A stretch of DNA of 64,000 bases from contig CAJOIF010000019.1 in the NCBI GenBank assembly GCA_905234765.1, positions 1 to 64,000 of the forward strand, in the 5' to 3' direction. The notes beneath the pieces were generated by a model. The model had not been told where the DNA came from and made no database searches. It saw nothing but the letters and a program-made list of their open reading frames with translations. Each line of letters opens with the position of its first letter. Positions within the stretch are counted from its first letter, which is position 1. Shown piece after piece: positions 45,228 through 54,443 of the stretch. This DNA is from an uncultured Bacteroidales bacterium (GTDB lineage Bacteria; Bacteroidota; Bacteroidia; Bacteroidales; F082). The translations under genes and the position numbers were made by a program.

Positions 45228-46631
45228 TTAATGTTTCACAATAAAGCGTAATGTTGTCTTGTCTATCTTGACGAAATAGATACCGCTTTCGTAGCCCGTC
45301 GTGTTGATGCGGAGTTCGCTGTCGTTGGCCTCAAATTCGTCTACCTTTTGGCCGATGGCGTTATAGACGCGCACCGTACCAAGGTTTTCTCCATCGAGGG
45401 TCACAAAGTCATTGGCGGGATTGGGATAAAGCGTGGTCGAAGCCATGTCTTCATCCACCGACCAAGTGTCATCCACCATGACTACAAACTGTACATCAGG
45501 TAGGTTGCTTGTCACAGTGATAACGTCGGGGACAAGGCTTTTTCCTGTCACACAGCATAAGATACCTAATTCAACAGACTCGCCTTGAGGAATGGTGTAC
45601 TCCGATACATTACATGAAAGCCATTCTTGGGAATCTGGCCCTATGTAGAAACCTAACTCATAGCGTTCATCGCAAATGTTTGTAATGATAGCATCTTCAG
45701 CGGTATTGTTGTAAATGGTCATCCAAGTTACTTCGCACCAAGGCAGCACAACCGTATCCATGCTGAAAGTCAGCGTCTCGTCATAAACCACAGGTAAGGG
45801 CAATGTGGTGACAATTTCATAGACAGGATCACCATAGTTGCCGTCGGGGTCGGCTGGGAGGGTAACGACATAGTATTCCGTTTCGGGAGTCAAGTCGTTG
45901 AAGGTGTTTGTCAAGGTGGCGGTTTCAAGGTTTCCGTATGCTTCCATAATAGCAACGAGGTCTTCTCCCAAAACGGCAACCCATCCCATAATCTCCAATT
46001 CGGTGGCGCACAGATAATAGTAGGAGGCGCAATCAGCGTTGGGTGTGAAGGTGGCCGTGATGCTGGTTTCGGCCGCATCGTCGATGGTAATGGCTACCTG
46101 TGGGTCGTATGTCACAGCGTTGCAGTCATGCTGTTGTAGGCCATGGGCCTCTAGAGCAGAGATGACGTCTTGGGCGTTGTTGATGGGCCAAAGGTCTTGG
46201 ATGACGATGGAACGGTCGGGAGCGATCAGGATTAGGGTGGGGTAGGCGGCGATTTGATAGTTGTTGCAAATCGTGATGCCGCCTCCCGTGGTGCCGATGG
46301 TGGGATATTCCACGCCGTAGTTGGTGGCCCAGTTCTGGCAGGCCCCATCGGCATCAGAGGGAGAGATCTCCATGTAGAATACGTCGTACATGTTGCAACC
46401 CATGAGGTAGTAGGATTCGACGACCTTCGGGGTGGCCTGTTGGCAAGGACCACAGGTGGTGAAGAAGAAATCGATGAGCACATATTGTCCGCTGTCGAGG
46501 ATGTCGAACAGGTGGACTTCTGTGCCGTGGCAGTCGGTTGCCGTGAAGTCGACGGCTTGGGTGATGTTGCATTGCGCTTTCAGGCCAAAACTGATGGCCA
46601 AAGCGAGCATAAAGGTAAAGAGCTTTTTCAT
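45228..46631 (-). CDS. Secreted thioredoxin-fold protein with type IX sorting domain
   Basis: 467 residues from MKKLFTFMLALAISFGLKA at 46631 (signal peptide 1-19). A TlpA-like thioredoxin domain (about 20-170) has the redox motif FTTCGPCQQA. Beta-rich regions follow, including a fibronectin-like stretch (about 180-280). The last roughly 75 residues (STTLYPNPANDFVTLDG to GIYFVKI...IVKH) form a type A C-terminal sorting domain, so it is exported through the type IX system whose core genes lie at 9-15 kb. It may act on disulfides outside the cell. The FucI-like gene follows three bases later. Confidence 0.9.
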   Translation of the reverse strand: MKKLFTFMLALAISFGLKAQCNITQAVDFTATDCHGTEVHLFDILDSGQYVLIDFFFTTCGPCQQATPKVVESYYLMGCNMYDVFYMEISPSDADGACQNWATNYGVEYPTIGTTGGGITICNNYQIAAYPTLILIAPDRSIVIQDLWPINNAQDVISALEAHGLQQHDCNAVTYDPQVAITIDDAAETSITATFTPNADCASYYYLCATELEIMGWVAVLGEDLVAIMEAYGNLETATLTNTFNDLTPETEYYVVTLPADPDGNYGDPVYEIVTTLPLPVVYDETLTFSMDTVVLPWCEVTWMTIYNNTAEDAIITNICDERYELGFYIGPDSQEWLSCNVSEYTIPQGESVELGILCCVTGKSLVPDVITVTSNLPDVQFVVMVDDTWSVDEDMASTTLYPNPANDFVTLDGENLGTVRVYNAIGQKVDEFEANDSELRINTTGYESGIYFVKIDKTTLRFIVKH

Positions 46632-46662
46632 ATCGTAAAGTTTTATATGATTAATGTCGCTG

Positions 46663-46670
46663 CAAAAATA
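46663..46670 (-). promoter_or_regulatory. -7 box TATTTTTG of the thioredoxin-FucI unit
   Basis: 32 bp before the ATG at 46631, supporting that start. Confidence 0.55.
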
Positions 46671-46677
46671 AAGAATA

Positions 46678-46779
46678 ATTCGGAATGCTGAATATCGCGA
46701 TGTGATGCTAAGTATTACCCAATTCCACATTGACTTCGTCGAATCTTCGATTTCATCATTCTGCATTCCACATTCCGCA
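46678..46779 (-). repeat. GGAATG-type element plus CGTCGAATCTTCGATTTC copy 2 in the lptD-thioredoxin spacer
   Basis: Minus strand begins right at the lptD stop with GCGGAATGTGGAATGCAGAA and ends in CAGCATTCCGAATT, like the element at 30267. Inside it (46730-46754) is the second copy of the repeat found at 43900. Confidence 0.65.
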
Positions 46780-49677
46780 TTAATTATCCCGATAGTCCTT
46801 TTTCTTTGTGTATTTCAGGTCTTTCAAGGCTTGGGCCTTTACATTGATGGTGAAGTTCCAACTCTTGTAACTACCAATAGGAATCCAGTTGAAGCGCATC
46901 TCCCAGCAGTGGAGGTCACGGTAGATGCTGACGTTGGTGTAGGACAAGCCGTGGTTGGTGAAGTCCCAGCCAGTCGAGAAAGTGAATTTCCACTTGGGTG
47001 TGAGGCTGATGTCTCCATTGAGGTTGAGTGTTTGAACGACGCGATTGGTGGCGATGCCCATAATGGCGGCGTATGTGACGTTGGTAGTATAACTTAGGTT
47101 GTAGCTTAGCGTAAGCGACCAGGGTGTGGTCCAGTCAACGTAGGCATTGGGATTGCCCATGATCTCGTGGAGTTCGTCGGGGTCGAATGCTCCCGACTGT
47201 TGGGCTTGGTTATTGATTTCATCGCGCACATTGTTATCTGGACTCTTGTCACCACGCAGTTTTTTCAGTTCGTTTTGATTGAACGAATAACTCAGGCTAA
47301 AGTTCCACGAAGAGCTGTTTTTATGGAAGAGGCGCCCGCTTTCGAGGATTTCGAATTTGTTGATGCGGCGCCCCAGTGAATCGCAAGCGTAGGGATCCCA
47401 AACGCTGCTATAGTTGATTCTTAGCTTCTTGAACAAAGTCGTGCGGCCGTTGATGCCGAGGGTAGAGAATCGCAATGAGTCTTTGGTGACATCATAGTTG
47501 CCCGAGATACCGAACGACTCAAGCAAGGTGATGTTTTTTAGGCCAGTGATGGTGTCGGAGCGCGACGGCATCTTCATGTCTAAGGTGTTGTTGAGGCTGT
47601 AAGTGATTAGCCCTGACTTGTTCTGGGAAGGCGAGCCGAAAATACCGTTGGCAAATTTATTGTAGGTTTGTTCTTTCCCGTTTCCGTCAACATAGGTTCC
47701 GTATATGTTCCATTTCGGGTCGCCGAAATTGGGCTTGTAGGTGAAGCCAACGGTGGGTGTAACTACATGGCGAACAGCGCGGATAGGTCCCTTAGCAAAA
47801 CGCAACATGCCGTAGAGCTTGGTGGTGAGGTTGCTCGAAAGGTTGAAATCGACAAGGTTGCGGAAACCATGTATCGTGTCGGTTTGCAAGTGACCGGTCG
47901 AGTCGGTGTCGTGGACCCACTGTTTTTCCAAATGGGTGAAGTACATATAGTCGTTGAAATTGACCGAGTTGGTCCAAGTGAAGTGCTTGAAGAGCTTGAT
48001 GGGCAGGTTGACGGGGATGTTATGTTTCACGCCAGTCATCGCATGGTTGCGTGCCACGTCTTTCATCCAGTCGCCGAAGTTCTCCGAGAAGCCCTGGAAG
48101 AGCACCGTGTCAATTTCATTGACATAGATTTTTCCGTTCATGGAGTAACCGACGTTCATTTCCTGGTACCAGCGTTTTTTGCCTACTTTGCCTACTTTCT
48201 TCAAAGGATAGAAACGGTTGACGGTGAGGGTCAGTTCGGGCAATGAGGCGGTGACTTGTCGCGTCATGGTATTTTGGCTGTGGCTGGCGTTGAGGGTGAG
48301 ATACACCTTGCCAGAGAAGTTGGTCTGATAGGCGATACTCGACTTGAAGGTGTTGCTCAGCTGGTCGGTGGTGGTTGTGGCGTTGTACTTGTTGAAGTTG
48401 GAGCTGACGATGTTGACATTAGCCGAAAAGTTGCGGCGTGGATGCGATTTTGGATCTTGTTTGTGGACCCATTGTATCTTGAAGTCGTTGCTTTCTTCAT
48501 AGTCGGCGGCACCTTTTGTGCCTATCTTGTTGACGGCGAAGCCCAAGTCTATCGATCCGTTGAATCTGTAACGTTTGTTGTAGCGGAAAGTCGGCTTGAT
48601 GCCCCAGCTGCCTCGGGTGTAGATGTCGCCAAGTATCCGCAAATCGTAGCAATCGCTGATGCCCCAATAATAACCGCCGTTTTCGAAATAGAAGCCTCTG
48701 TTGGCCGACTCGCCATAGGTGGGGATGATAAGTCCTGATTTTTTGCCTTTCGTGTTGGGGATGATGGCAAAGGGTAAGGCTAGAGGCACTGGCACATCGG
48801 AAACGGTCATGTAAATGGGGCCAGTGATGATTTTGTCGTCGGGGATGACTTTGGCCTTCTTGAAGCGGAACTGATAGTGTGGATTGTCTTTGAGGTTGCA
48901 GGTGGTGTAGCCGCCCGAGCGTATGTTGATGGTGTTGTCATCCATGCGCTTGACGCGTTCTCCGTGCAGGTAGCCGCCACTCTCTTCGGTCCAGACCTTC
49001 GTGATGACGCCTTTTTTCGACTTGAAGTTGTATGACATCTCTTCCGCCTCAAACGTGGACTGGCCTTGGGTGAATACGGGACGGCCTTGCAGCTTGCCGA
49101 GGGAGTCGAGAGTGCCTTTGGCTTTGCAAACGCTGGTCTCAAGGTCGAATTCAAGATAGTCGGCTTTCAAGGTGATGTCGTTGTATTTGGCTTCCGCATT
49201 GCCATAATAGAACACTTTTTTCTGTTCCATGTCGCGGTAGACCGAATCGGAGGCCGAGCAGATGACCTTGTACTCGATGGCGGATTTGGAGCGTTGGGGC
49301 AAGTTTGTGTTAAGTGTGTCAGCTTGTTTCTGAAGAGAGTCGTGTTGTATCGAATCCAAAACGGGAAGGGTGTCCAAAACAGCACGGAGGCTGTCATGAA
49401 CGAAAAGAGAATCAGAAACTACTATGCTGTCCGTGACGAAGTAGACCGTTGTGTCGGCAGGGATAGAGTCTACAATAATCGCTATTGTATCTGTGAAGCG
49501 GACAGGTTCCACTATGTGAACTACGGCCGTTGTGTCATAGGCTTTGGGCTCAAGATCATACTTATTTTTCTCAATATGAGAGGTTTGCTTGCATCCATAA
49601 AACACAACAACCCAAAACATCAGCAGGCAAAATGCCGCTGTTGAAAAATATTTCCTATGAGTTGCGCGTTTTGTCAA
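46780..49677 (-). CDS. lptD: Outer-membrane LPS assembly protein LptD (OstA-like)
   Basis: 965 residues. Start MTKRATHRKYFSTAAFCLLM with a hydrophobic signal segment and VVFYGC, a possible lipidation site. A Ser/Asp/Thr-rich region follows (about 60-130), then an OstA/LptA-like jellyroll (about 135-260: YYGNAEAKYNDITLKADYLE, GVITKVW), then the LptD beta-barrel (about 280-960) ending in aromatic strands (WNFTINVKAQALKDLKY). It inserts LPS into the outer leaflet with LptE. It is divergent from the amidase gene across 78 bp. Confidence 0.88.
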   Translation of the reverse strand: MTKRATHRKYFSTAAFCLLMFWVVVFYGCKQTSHIEKNKYDLEPKAYDTTAVVHIVEPVRFTDTIAIIVDSIPADTTVYFVTDSIVVSDSLFVHDSLRAVLDTLPVLDSIQHDSLQKQADTLNTNLPQRSKSAIEYKVICSASDSVYRDMEQKKVFYYGNAEAKYNDITLKADYLEFDLETSVCKAKGTLDSLGKLQGRPVFTQGQSTFEAEEMSYNFKSKKGVITKVWTEESGGYLHGERVKRMDDNTINIRSGGYTTCNLKDNPHYQFRFKKAKVIPDDKIITGPIYMTVSDVPVPLALPFAIIPNTKGKKSGLIIPTYGESANRGFYFENGGYYWGISDCYDLRILGDIYTRGSWGIKPTFRYNKRYRFNGSIDLGFAVNKIGTKGAADYEESNDFKIQWVHKQDPKSHPRRNFSANVNIVSSNFNKYNATTTTDQLSNTFKSSIAYQTNFSGKVYLTLNASHSQNTMTRQVTASLPELTLTVNRFYPLKKVGKVGKKRWYQEMNVGYSMNGKIYVNEIDTVLFQGFSENFGDWMKDVARNHAMTGVKHNIPVNLPIKLFKHFTWTNSVNFNDYMYFTHLEKQWVHDTDSTGHLQTDTIHGFRNLVDFNLSSNLTTKLYGMLRFAKGPIRAVRHVVTPTVGFTYKPNFGDPKWNIYGTYVDGNGKEQTYNKFANGIFGSPSQNKSGLITYSLNNTLDMKMPSRSDTITGLKNITLLESFGISGNYDVTKDSLRFSTLGINGRTTLFKKLRINYSSVWDPYACDSLGRRINKFEILESGRLFHKNSSSWNFSLSYSFNQNELKKLRGDKSPDNNVRDEINNQAQQSGAFDPDELHEIMGNPNAYVDWTTPWSLTLSYNLSYTTNVTYAAIMGIATNRVVQTLNLNGDISLTPKWKFTFSTGWDFTNHGLSYTNVSIYRDLHCWEMRFNWIPIGSYKSWNFTINVKAQALKDLKYTKKKDYRDN

Positions 49678-49688
49678 GGCGAAACGTT

Positions 49689-49696
49689 TACTTTTG
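49689..49696 (+). promoter_or_regulatory. -7 box TACTTTTG of the amidase gene
   Basis: 60 bp before the ATG at 49756, in the divergent spacer with lptD. Confidence 0.45.
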
Positions 49697-49714
49697 TGCG
49701 TTTGAAATTCGCTG

Positions 49715-49722
49715 CAAAGATA
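49715..49722 (-). promoter_or_regulatory. -7 box TATCTTTG of lptD
   Basis: 38 bp before the lptD ATG at 49677. Confidence 0.5.
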
Positions 49723-49755
49723 GTTTTTCTTTGCGCATAATACGTTGAATTTGAT

Positions 49756-50850
49756 ATGTTAGAACGAAAGATTTTTGGTTTTGGTGCGTTGGTGCTGCTT
49801 TTTCTGCTGCCTTTATTTGGCGTTGCCCAGAAGGGCGAAAAGATACAGACCATTGTCATCGATGCAGGTCATGGCGGCAAGGACACGGGTGCTTTGGGTA
49901 AGGTGACGACAGAGAAAGCCGTCAACCTCGCCGTTGCACTCAAGTTTGGCAACTATATCAAGGAAAATTTGCCCGATGTAAAGGTCATCTACACGCGTGG
50001 TACGGATAAGTTCGTCGAACTGAGCGAGCGTGCTGCCATTGCCAATCGAAACAATGCCGATGTGTTCATCTCCATTCACTGCAACTCTACAGAGACAGCC
50101 AATTCGGCCTATGGCGCGGAGACTTTCGTTATGGGCGAGTCGAAAAACGAGAAGAATCTGGAGGTGGCCAAGAAAGAAAACGCTGCCATTTTGCTCGAAG
50201 ACAATACCGATGCCTATGACAACTTCGACCCGAACAGTACTGAGGCTTATATTCTTTTCTCGCTTTCGCAAAGTCTCTATCAAAGCCAAAGCCTTAACCT
50301 CGCCGATAAGGTGCAAAAACAATTCGCCAATAAGGCTGGCCGTCATGACCGTGGTGTGCAACAAGCTGGTTTTCTGGTACTTTGGAAAACTTCGATGCCA
50401 AGTATCCTTGTGGAATTGGGTTTCATCAATCATGCCAAGGAAGAGCAATTCCTGAATTCGGAAAAAGGACAAAACCAGATGGCTTTGGCGCTCTATCGTG
50501 CTTTTGCGGAATACAAGCGCGAGTTTGAAGCAGAAAACCATTCCACCGCCCAAATCGAGACCGAGGAAAAACTTGCCGCCAAGGACAATACTTTCTTTGC
50601 TGTGCAATTCGCCAGCCGCGACAAGAAAGTGGCTTCCACCGAAAAGACTTTCAGTGGCGTGAAAGAAGTCGATGTGTATGAATACAACGGGGCTTTCCGT
50701 TACATTTCGGGTCGTTTCACCACCAAGGCCGAGGCCACAAAACGCCAATCTGAGGTGCGTGGTTTGGGCTACAAGGATGCTTTTGTCATCGCCTTCATCA
50801 ACGGTGAGCGTGGCACCATCAAACAGGCCGAGGAGGCGTTGAAAAAATAG
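49756..50850 (+). CDS. N-acetylmuramoyl-L-alanine amidase with C-terminal SPOR-like domain
   Basis: 364 residues. Signal peptide (about 1-25), then an Amidase_3 domain (about 30-260). Zinc ligands: His in IDAGHGGKDTGA, Glu in VTTEKAVNL, and His in FISIHCNST; catalytic Glu in SILVELGFINH. The C-terminal part (about 290-364; FFAVQFASRDKKV, YRYISGRFTTKAEA-like) resembles a SPOR domain that binds denuded peptidoglycan at division sites. It cleaves the peptide stems from glycan strands during cell separation. Confidence 0.92.
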   Translation: MLERKIFGFGALVLLFLLPLFGVAQKGEKIQTIVIDAGHGGKDTGALGKVTTEKAVNLAVALKFGNYIKENLPDVKVIYTRGTDKFVELSERAAIANRNNADVFISIHCNSTETANSAYGAETFVMGESKNEKNLEVAKKENAAILLEDNTDAYDNFDPNSTEAYILFSLSQSLYQSQSLNLADKVQKQFANKAGRHDRGVQQAGFLVLWKTSMPSILVELGFINHAKEEQFLNSEKGQNQMALALYRAFAEYKREFEAENHSTAQIETEEKLAAKDNTFFAVQFASRDKKVASTEKTFSGVKEVDVYEYNGAFRYISGRFTTKAEATKRQSEVRGLGYKDAFVIAFINGERGTIKQAEEALKK

Positions 50851-50853
50851 ATT

Positions 50854-51909
50854 TTACCAAACAGGGAAACAAATTGTCTTGTCGTTGCTTCCCGCCACAA
50901 GGCCAAACCCATTCTTCACATTGGAATACACACTGACAGGTTCGCTGTAATACTGTGAGTAGGTACTGCCCGAGGTGATGGTGCCATAATAATAATACGC
51001 CCCTTCAGTCAAATGACGCAAACGGATGTCCACGTAGGCGTTGATGCTGTCGTTAGCCTTGAAAAGCGTACTGGTGACCATGGGAATACTCAAACGGTAG
51101 GAACCTCCATCGAACGTGGCATCGTTGAAGGTGCTTTTCAATCGGTTACCCAAGCCGATGTTGATGCCATATTGGTCTTCCAATTCCGCCGTCGAGGTGC
51201 CGATGATGGGGTCGTTGAAATAAACTTGCTCCAATCGCCCTACATCATCATCCATTTCCCTCCCGTCGGGATAGGTCCAGTCACCTTCAATTCGCACGGA
51301 AGCTTCGAGACAATAGTAATCCAACAAGCCAGGGTTGGGGTCTGTGACTTCCAAAGTAACCGTGTAGTGTTTCCTGTATTCTTTGAGCCACACGATTTCA
51401 AAAGTGTCAGTGTCAGGGATGGGAACCCTAAATCCTCTTGAACTCGTCGTGTCCCATTTCGTCACACGCAAATCGGCTATACAACCAAAAGGCTCGTTGG
51501 GCAAAGGATCAGAACTGCCTTCCACCTCGTCAAATCCAGGTGCAGTCACCCTGATTTTGACGACATCACCGATTTGAGGAATGTAGTCATGGGTAAAATG
51601 ATATTGGACAAAAAACACGGGAGGATTCAGATAGTCATAATAGGTTGTGTCGGCGTTCAGCTGCATCTCGCCTTTGGACTCGCCATTCACATAAAGGAAA
51701 GCTTGTGTCCCCTCGGGCATAGTATAGTCCGTGATGGTGTCGTACACGAAATCGCTTTTGTAAACAACCGCCTTGATAGGCTCGCCAGGTTGCGCAATAC
51801 AGTTGACGACCAATTTGGGCTCCTCGTATTCGCCTTGGAATGGGAGGGGTTTCGTGCAGGCAGCCAAGGCTACAACCGCCATTATATATGCTATGTGTCT
51901 TGTTTTCAT
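50854..51909 (-). CDS. DUF4249 outer-membrane lipoprotein
   Basis: 351 residues from MKTRHIAYIMAVVALAACTK at 51909, chosen because it gives a lipobox (VALAAC, Cys at about 18). The body matches DUF4249: EYEEPKLVVNCIAQPGEPIKAVVYKS at the start, then a beta-rich region. DUF4249 proteins are almost always paired with a TonB receptor, here four bases upstream, and probably form its surface-exposed lipoprotein partner. The substrate is unknown. It converges with the amidase gene with only three bases between the stops. Confidence 0.88.
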   Translation of the reverse strand: MKTRHIAYIMAVVALAACTKPLPFQGEYEEPKLVVNCIAQPGEPIKAVVYKSDFVYDTITDYTMPEGTQAFLYVNGESKGEMQLNADTTYYDYLNPPVFFVQYHFTHDYIPQIGDVVKIRVTAPGFDEVEGSSDPLPNEPFGCIADLRVTKWDTTSSRGFRVPIPDTDTFEIVWLKEYRKHYTVTLEVTDPNPGLLDYYCLEASVRIEGDWTYPDGREMDDDVGRLEQVYFNDPIIGTSTAELEDQYGINIGLGNRLKSTFNDATFDGGSYRLSIPMVTSTLFKANDSINAYVDIRLRHLTEGAYYYYGTITSGSTYSQYYSEPVSVYSNVKNGFGLVAGSNDKTICFPVW

Positions 51910-51913
51910 GACT

Positions 51914-54331
51914 TTAGAATTTGAATCCGTAGGAAATGGAAGGAATGATGGGGAAAATGCTGACTTGTTGTAATTGCACCGTCCCGGTTGTTTCGTCAAG
52001 GCCGCGCATGACGATGAAGGGGTTTTGGCGGTTATACACGTTGTAGATGCTGATGTTCCACACGCGCTCGCCGTGCTTCTTCTGCTTGCGGAAATTCACG
52101 CCGAGGTCGAGGCGATGGTAAGCAGGCAGCCTGTAGTTGTTGCGCTCGATGGCACCGATGGTGGGGGTACTGACAATACCACCACCATATTGGAAATAGT
52201 AGGTGATGGGCACTCCAGGATAGGTCTGTGTCGCCAAGGTGCCGCAGTTGCCACTGCTGAAAACCCACGAGGCCGACACGTCGAAGCGGTTACTGAACTT
52301 ATGTTGCACGGTGATGCTAAGATCGTGGCGACGGTCGTACTTGGCAGGGAAGGGCTTTCCGCTGTTAATCATCTGTCCCTCGCGGTCAAACTGCCTCATG
52401 GAACGCGACCAAGTGTAGCCTATCCAACCCGTCGTCTTGCCGAAGGAACGTTGCACCAGCAACTCCACACCGTAGGCCCAGCCCTTGCCCATGTTCACTT
52501 TGTCTTCCCAGCCTTGGCTGGAACCGAAGAAAGTGGTGCCGTCTTTGTATTCTAACACATTGTCCATCAGTTTGTAATAGCCTTCAAGCGAGACGTCGAA
52601 CAGGTCGGGCAATTCGTAGAAGCCGCCGAGCGAGAACTGATGTCCGCGTTCGGGAGCAATCCGGGCGGTGACAGGCACCCAGAGGTCGGTGGGCATGGTG
52701 AGGTTGCTGTTCGAGAGCAGGTGGACATATTGCGTCATGTAGGCATAGCCCGCCTTGAGCGAGAATCGGGGCGCCACCATCGCGCTCATGCCGAAACGAG
52801 GTTGCAGCGAGTGGTATAAGTTGCCCTGCACCGCAAAGGCGGAATAATGCAGTCCCACATTCATCTTGATGGCGGGCGTCAAAGTGAAGTTGTCCTCCAC
52901 ATACAGCATGGCTTCGTGGGCGTTCACGTTGCCGGAGCCACTCACCGTGTCGGTGTCGATGTTGTCTACGGTGGAAATGACCTTCATCGCCTGCACCTCG
53001 GGACGGAAGAAATGATAGGTGTAGCCGCCGCCAAAACGGATGTCATGCCTCGGGTTAGGCGCATAGTGGAAGTCAGTGCGTGCCGTAAGGTCTTGGATGC
53101 CTGATTGGTAATTCATGGCAATCGCATCCGTCGAGGTGTAGGTGTTGGGCTTGAATTCCTCGTAGGTGTAGTTTTGGTCCATGCCGAGGTCGTGGCGATA
53201 TTGCGTGTAGCTCACCGAGGCATCCATGAAGAGCTGCGGCGACATGATGTGGTTCCATCGCAAGGCCGCCACCTTGTTGCCCCATTTCCAGTTGAGGCCC
53301 AGTTTCTCATGGTCGGCGTACATGTCCTCGTAGGCATAGTCCCATTTCACGTTGGCGTAGATCTTGTCGTCGCCGCTGTACCAACTCAAATAAAGCCGGT
53401 CTTTGTCCGAAATCTTCCAGTTCATCTTGGCGTTGAGGTCATAGAAATAATACCCTAACGAGAACTTGTCGATGGACTTGTCAGCCATTTTCCCGATGAG
53501 ACCATAGAGATTGGTCAAGGCATCGGAATAGGTGCGACGGAAAGACAGGTTAAAAGAGAGTTTATCCTTCACAATCGGTCCTTCCACGTTGATTTTGCTG
53601 GAAATCAGGCCGAGGCTGAAATTGCCGTGATAATTCTGCATGTCGCCATCCTTCATGCGCACGTCCACGACCGAGGAGATGCGGCCACCATAACGGGCGG
53701 GAAAACCGCCTTTGTATAAGGTGACGTTCTTCAGCGCGTCAGGGTTGAAGACCGAGAAGAAGCCAAACATGTGGTTGACGTTATAGAGCGGCACACCGTC
53801 CATGAGGAGCAGATTTTCGTCGGGGCCGCCACCACGCACGTAGAGCCCTGCCGAGCCTTCCTGTCCGTTTTGCACACCGGGCAGCAGCTGTATGGCTTTC
53901 AGCACGTCTGCCTCGCCCATCAAGGTCGGGATGGCCTTGATTTGCTTGACGGGCAGTTCGATGACGCTCATCTGCGGGTTGTTGGCAGCCACCGTGGCGC
54001 GGTTGGCCTCTACCGTCACTTCCTGCAACTGGATGTTGCTGCTCATCTTCACCGTGATGACGGTGTCGGCGACCAGATTGAACGTATGGTTCACGGCATC
54101 ATAGCCCACAAAGGAAAACTGCAGGTCGACAGCACCTTCCGGCAGCGTCAAGGAATAATAGCCGTAGTTGTTGGTGGCACAGCCTTGGCCAGTGTTGCGG
54201 TCAAGAATAGTCGCCCCAATCAAGGTCTCACGGCTCGCGGCATCCATCACATAGCCGCTGATGCAATGCTTCTGTGCCATCGCTGAAACCGACAGCAGCA
54301 GAAGGAAACATAAAGGGATTGTTTTTCGCAT
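51914..54331 (-). CDS. TonB-dependent receptor with carboxypeptidase-like N-terminal domain
   Basis: 805 residues. Signal peptide 1-19; a CarboxypepD_reg-like beta domain (about 22-105; ISGYVMDAASRETLIGATI, FVGYDAV); plug domain (about 115-225; GEADVLKAIQLLPGVQNGQEG, LYVRGGGPDENLLLMDGVP); then a barrel ending ISYGFKF. It belongs to the SusC-unlike group that pairs with DUF4249 rather than SusD. It imports an unknown ligand. First gene of a two-gene operon with the DUF4249 gene. Confidence 0.92.
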   Translation of the reverse strand: MRKTIPLCFLLLLSVSAMAQKHCISGYVMDAASRETLIGATILDRNTGQGCATNNYGYYSLTLPEGAVDLQFSFVGYDAVNHTFNLVADTVITVKMSSNIQLQEVTVEANRATVAANNPQMSVIELPVKQIKAIPTLMGEADVLKAIQLLPGVQNGQEGSAGLYVRGGGPDENLLLMDGVPLYNVNHMFGFFSVFNPDALKNVTLYKGGFPARYGGRISSVVDVRMKDGDMQNYHGNFSLGLISSKINVEGPIVKDKLSFNLSFRRTYSDALTNLYGLIGKMADKSIDKFSLGYYFYDLNAKMNWKISDKDRLYLSWYSGDDKIYANVKWDYAYEDMYADHEKLGLNWKWGNKVAALRWNHIMSPQLFMDASVSYTQYRHDLGMDQNYTYEEFKPNTYTSTDAIAMNYQSGIQDLTARTDFHYAPNPRHDIRFGGGYTYHFFRPEVQAMKVISTVDNIDTDTVSGSGNVNAHEAMLYVEDNFTLTPAIKMNVGLHYSAFAVQGNLYHSLQPRFGMSAMVAPRFSLKAGYAYMTQYVHLLSNSNLTMPTDLWVPVTARIAPERGHQFSLGGFYELPDLFDVSLEGYYKLMDNVLEYKDGTTFFGSSQGWEDKVNMGKGWAYGVELLVQRSFGKTTGWIGYTWSRSMRQFDREGQMINSGKPFPAKYDRRHDLSITVQHKFSNRFDVSASWVFSSGNCGTLATQTYPGVPITYYFQYGGGIVSTPTIGAIERNNYRLPAYHRLDLGVNFRKQKKHGERVWNISIYNVYNRQNPFIVMRGLDETTGTVQLQQVSIFPIIPSISYGFKF

Positions 54332-54396
54332 AAAAGAGGTTTAACAGGCATTATAACACTTGAGCGGTTCGAAATATTGCCTGAAACGGTCAAAAA

Positions 54397-54424
54397 AACA
54401 GCCGTACTTGTAAGTGCGGCTGTT
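54397..54424 (-). terminator. Terminator of tyrS
   Basis: 13-base arms AACAGCCGTACTT / AAGTGCGGCTGTT with one mismatch and a T7 run on the minus strand. Confidence 0.75.
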
Positions 54425-54443
54425 ACATTAAGTCATTAAAAGA

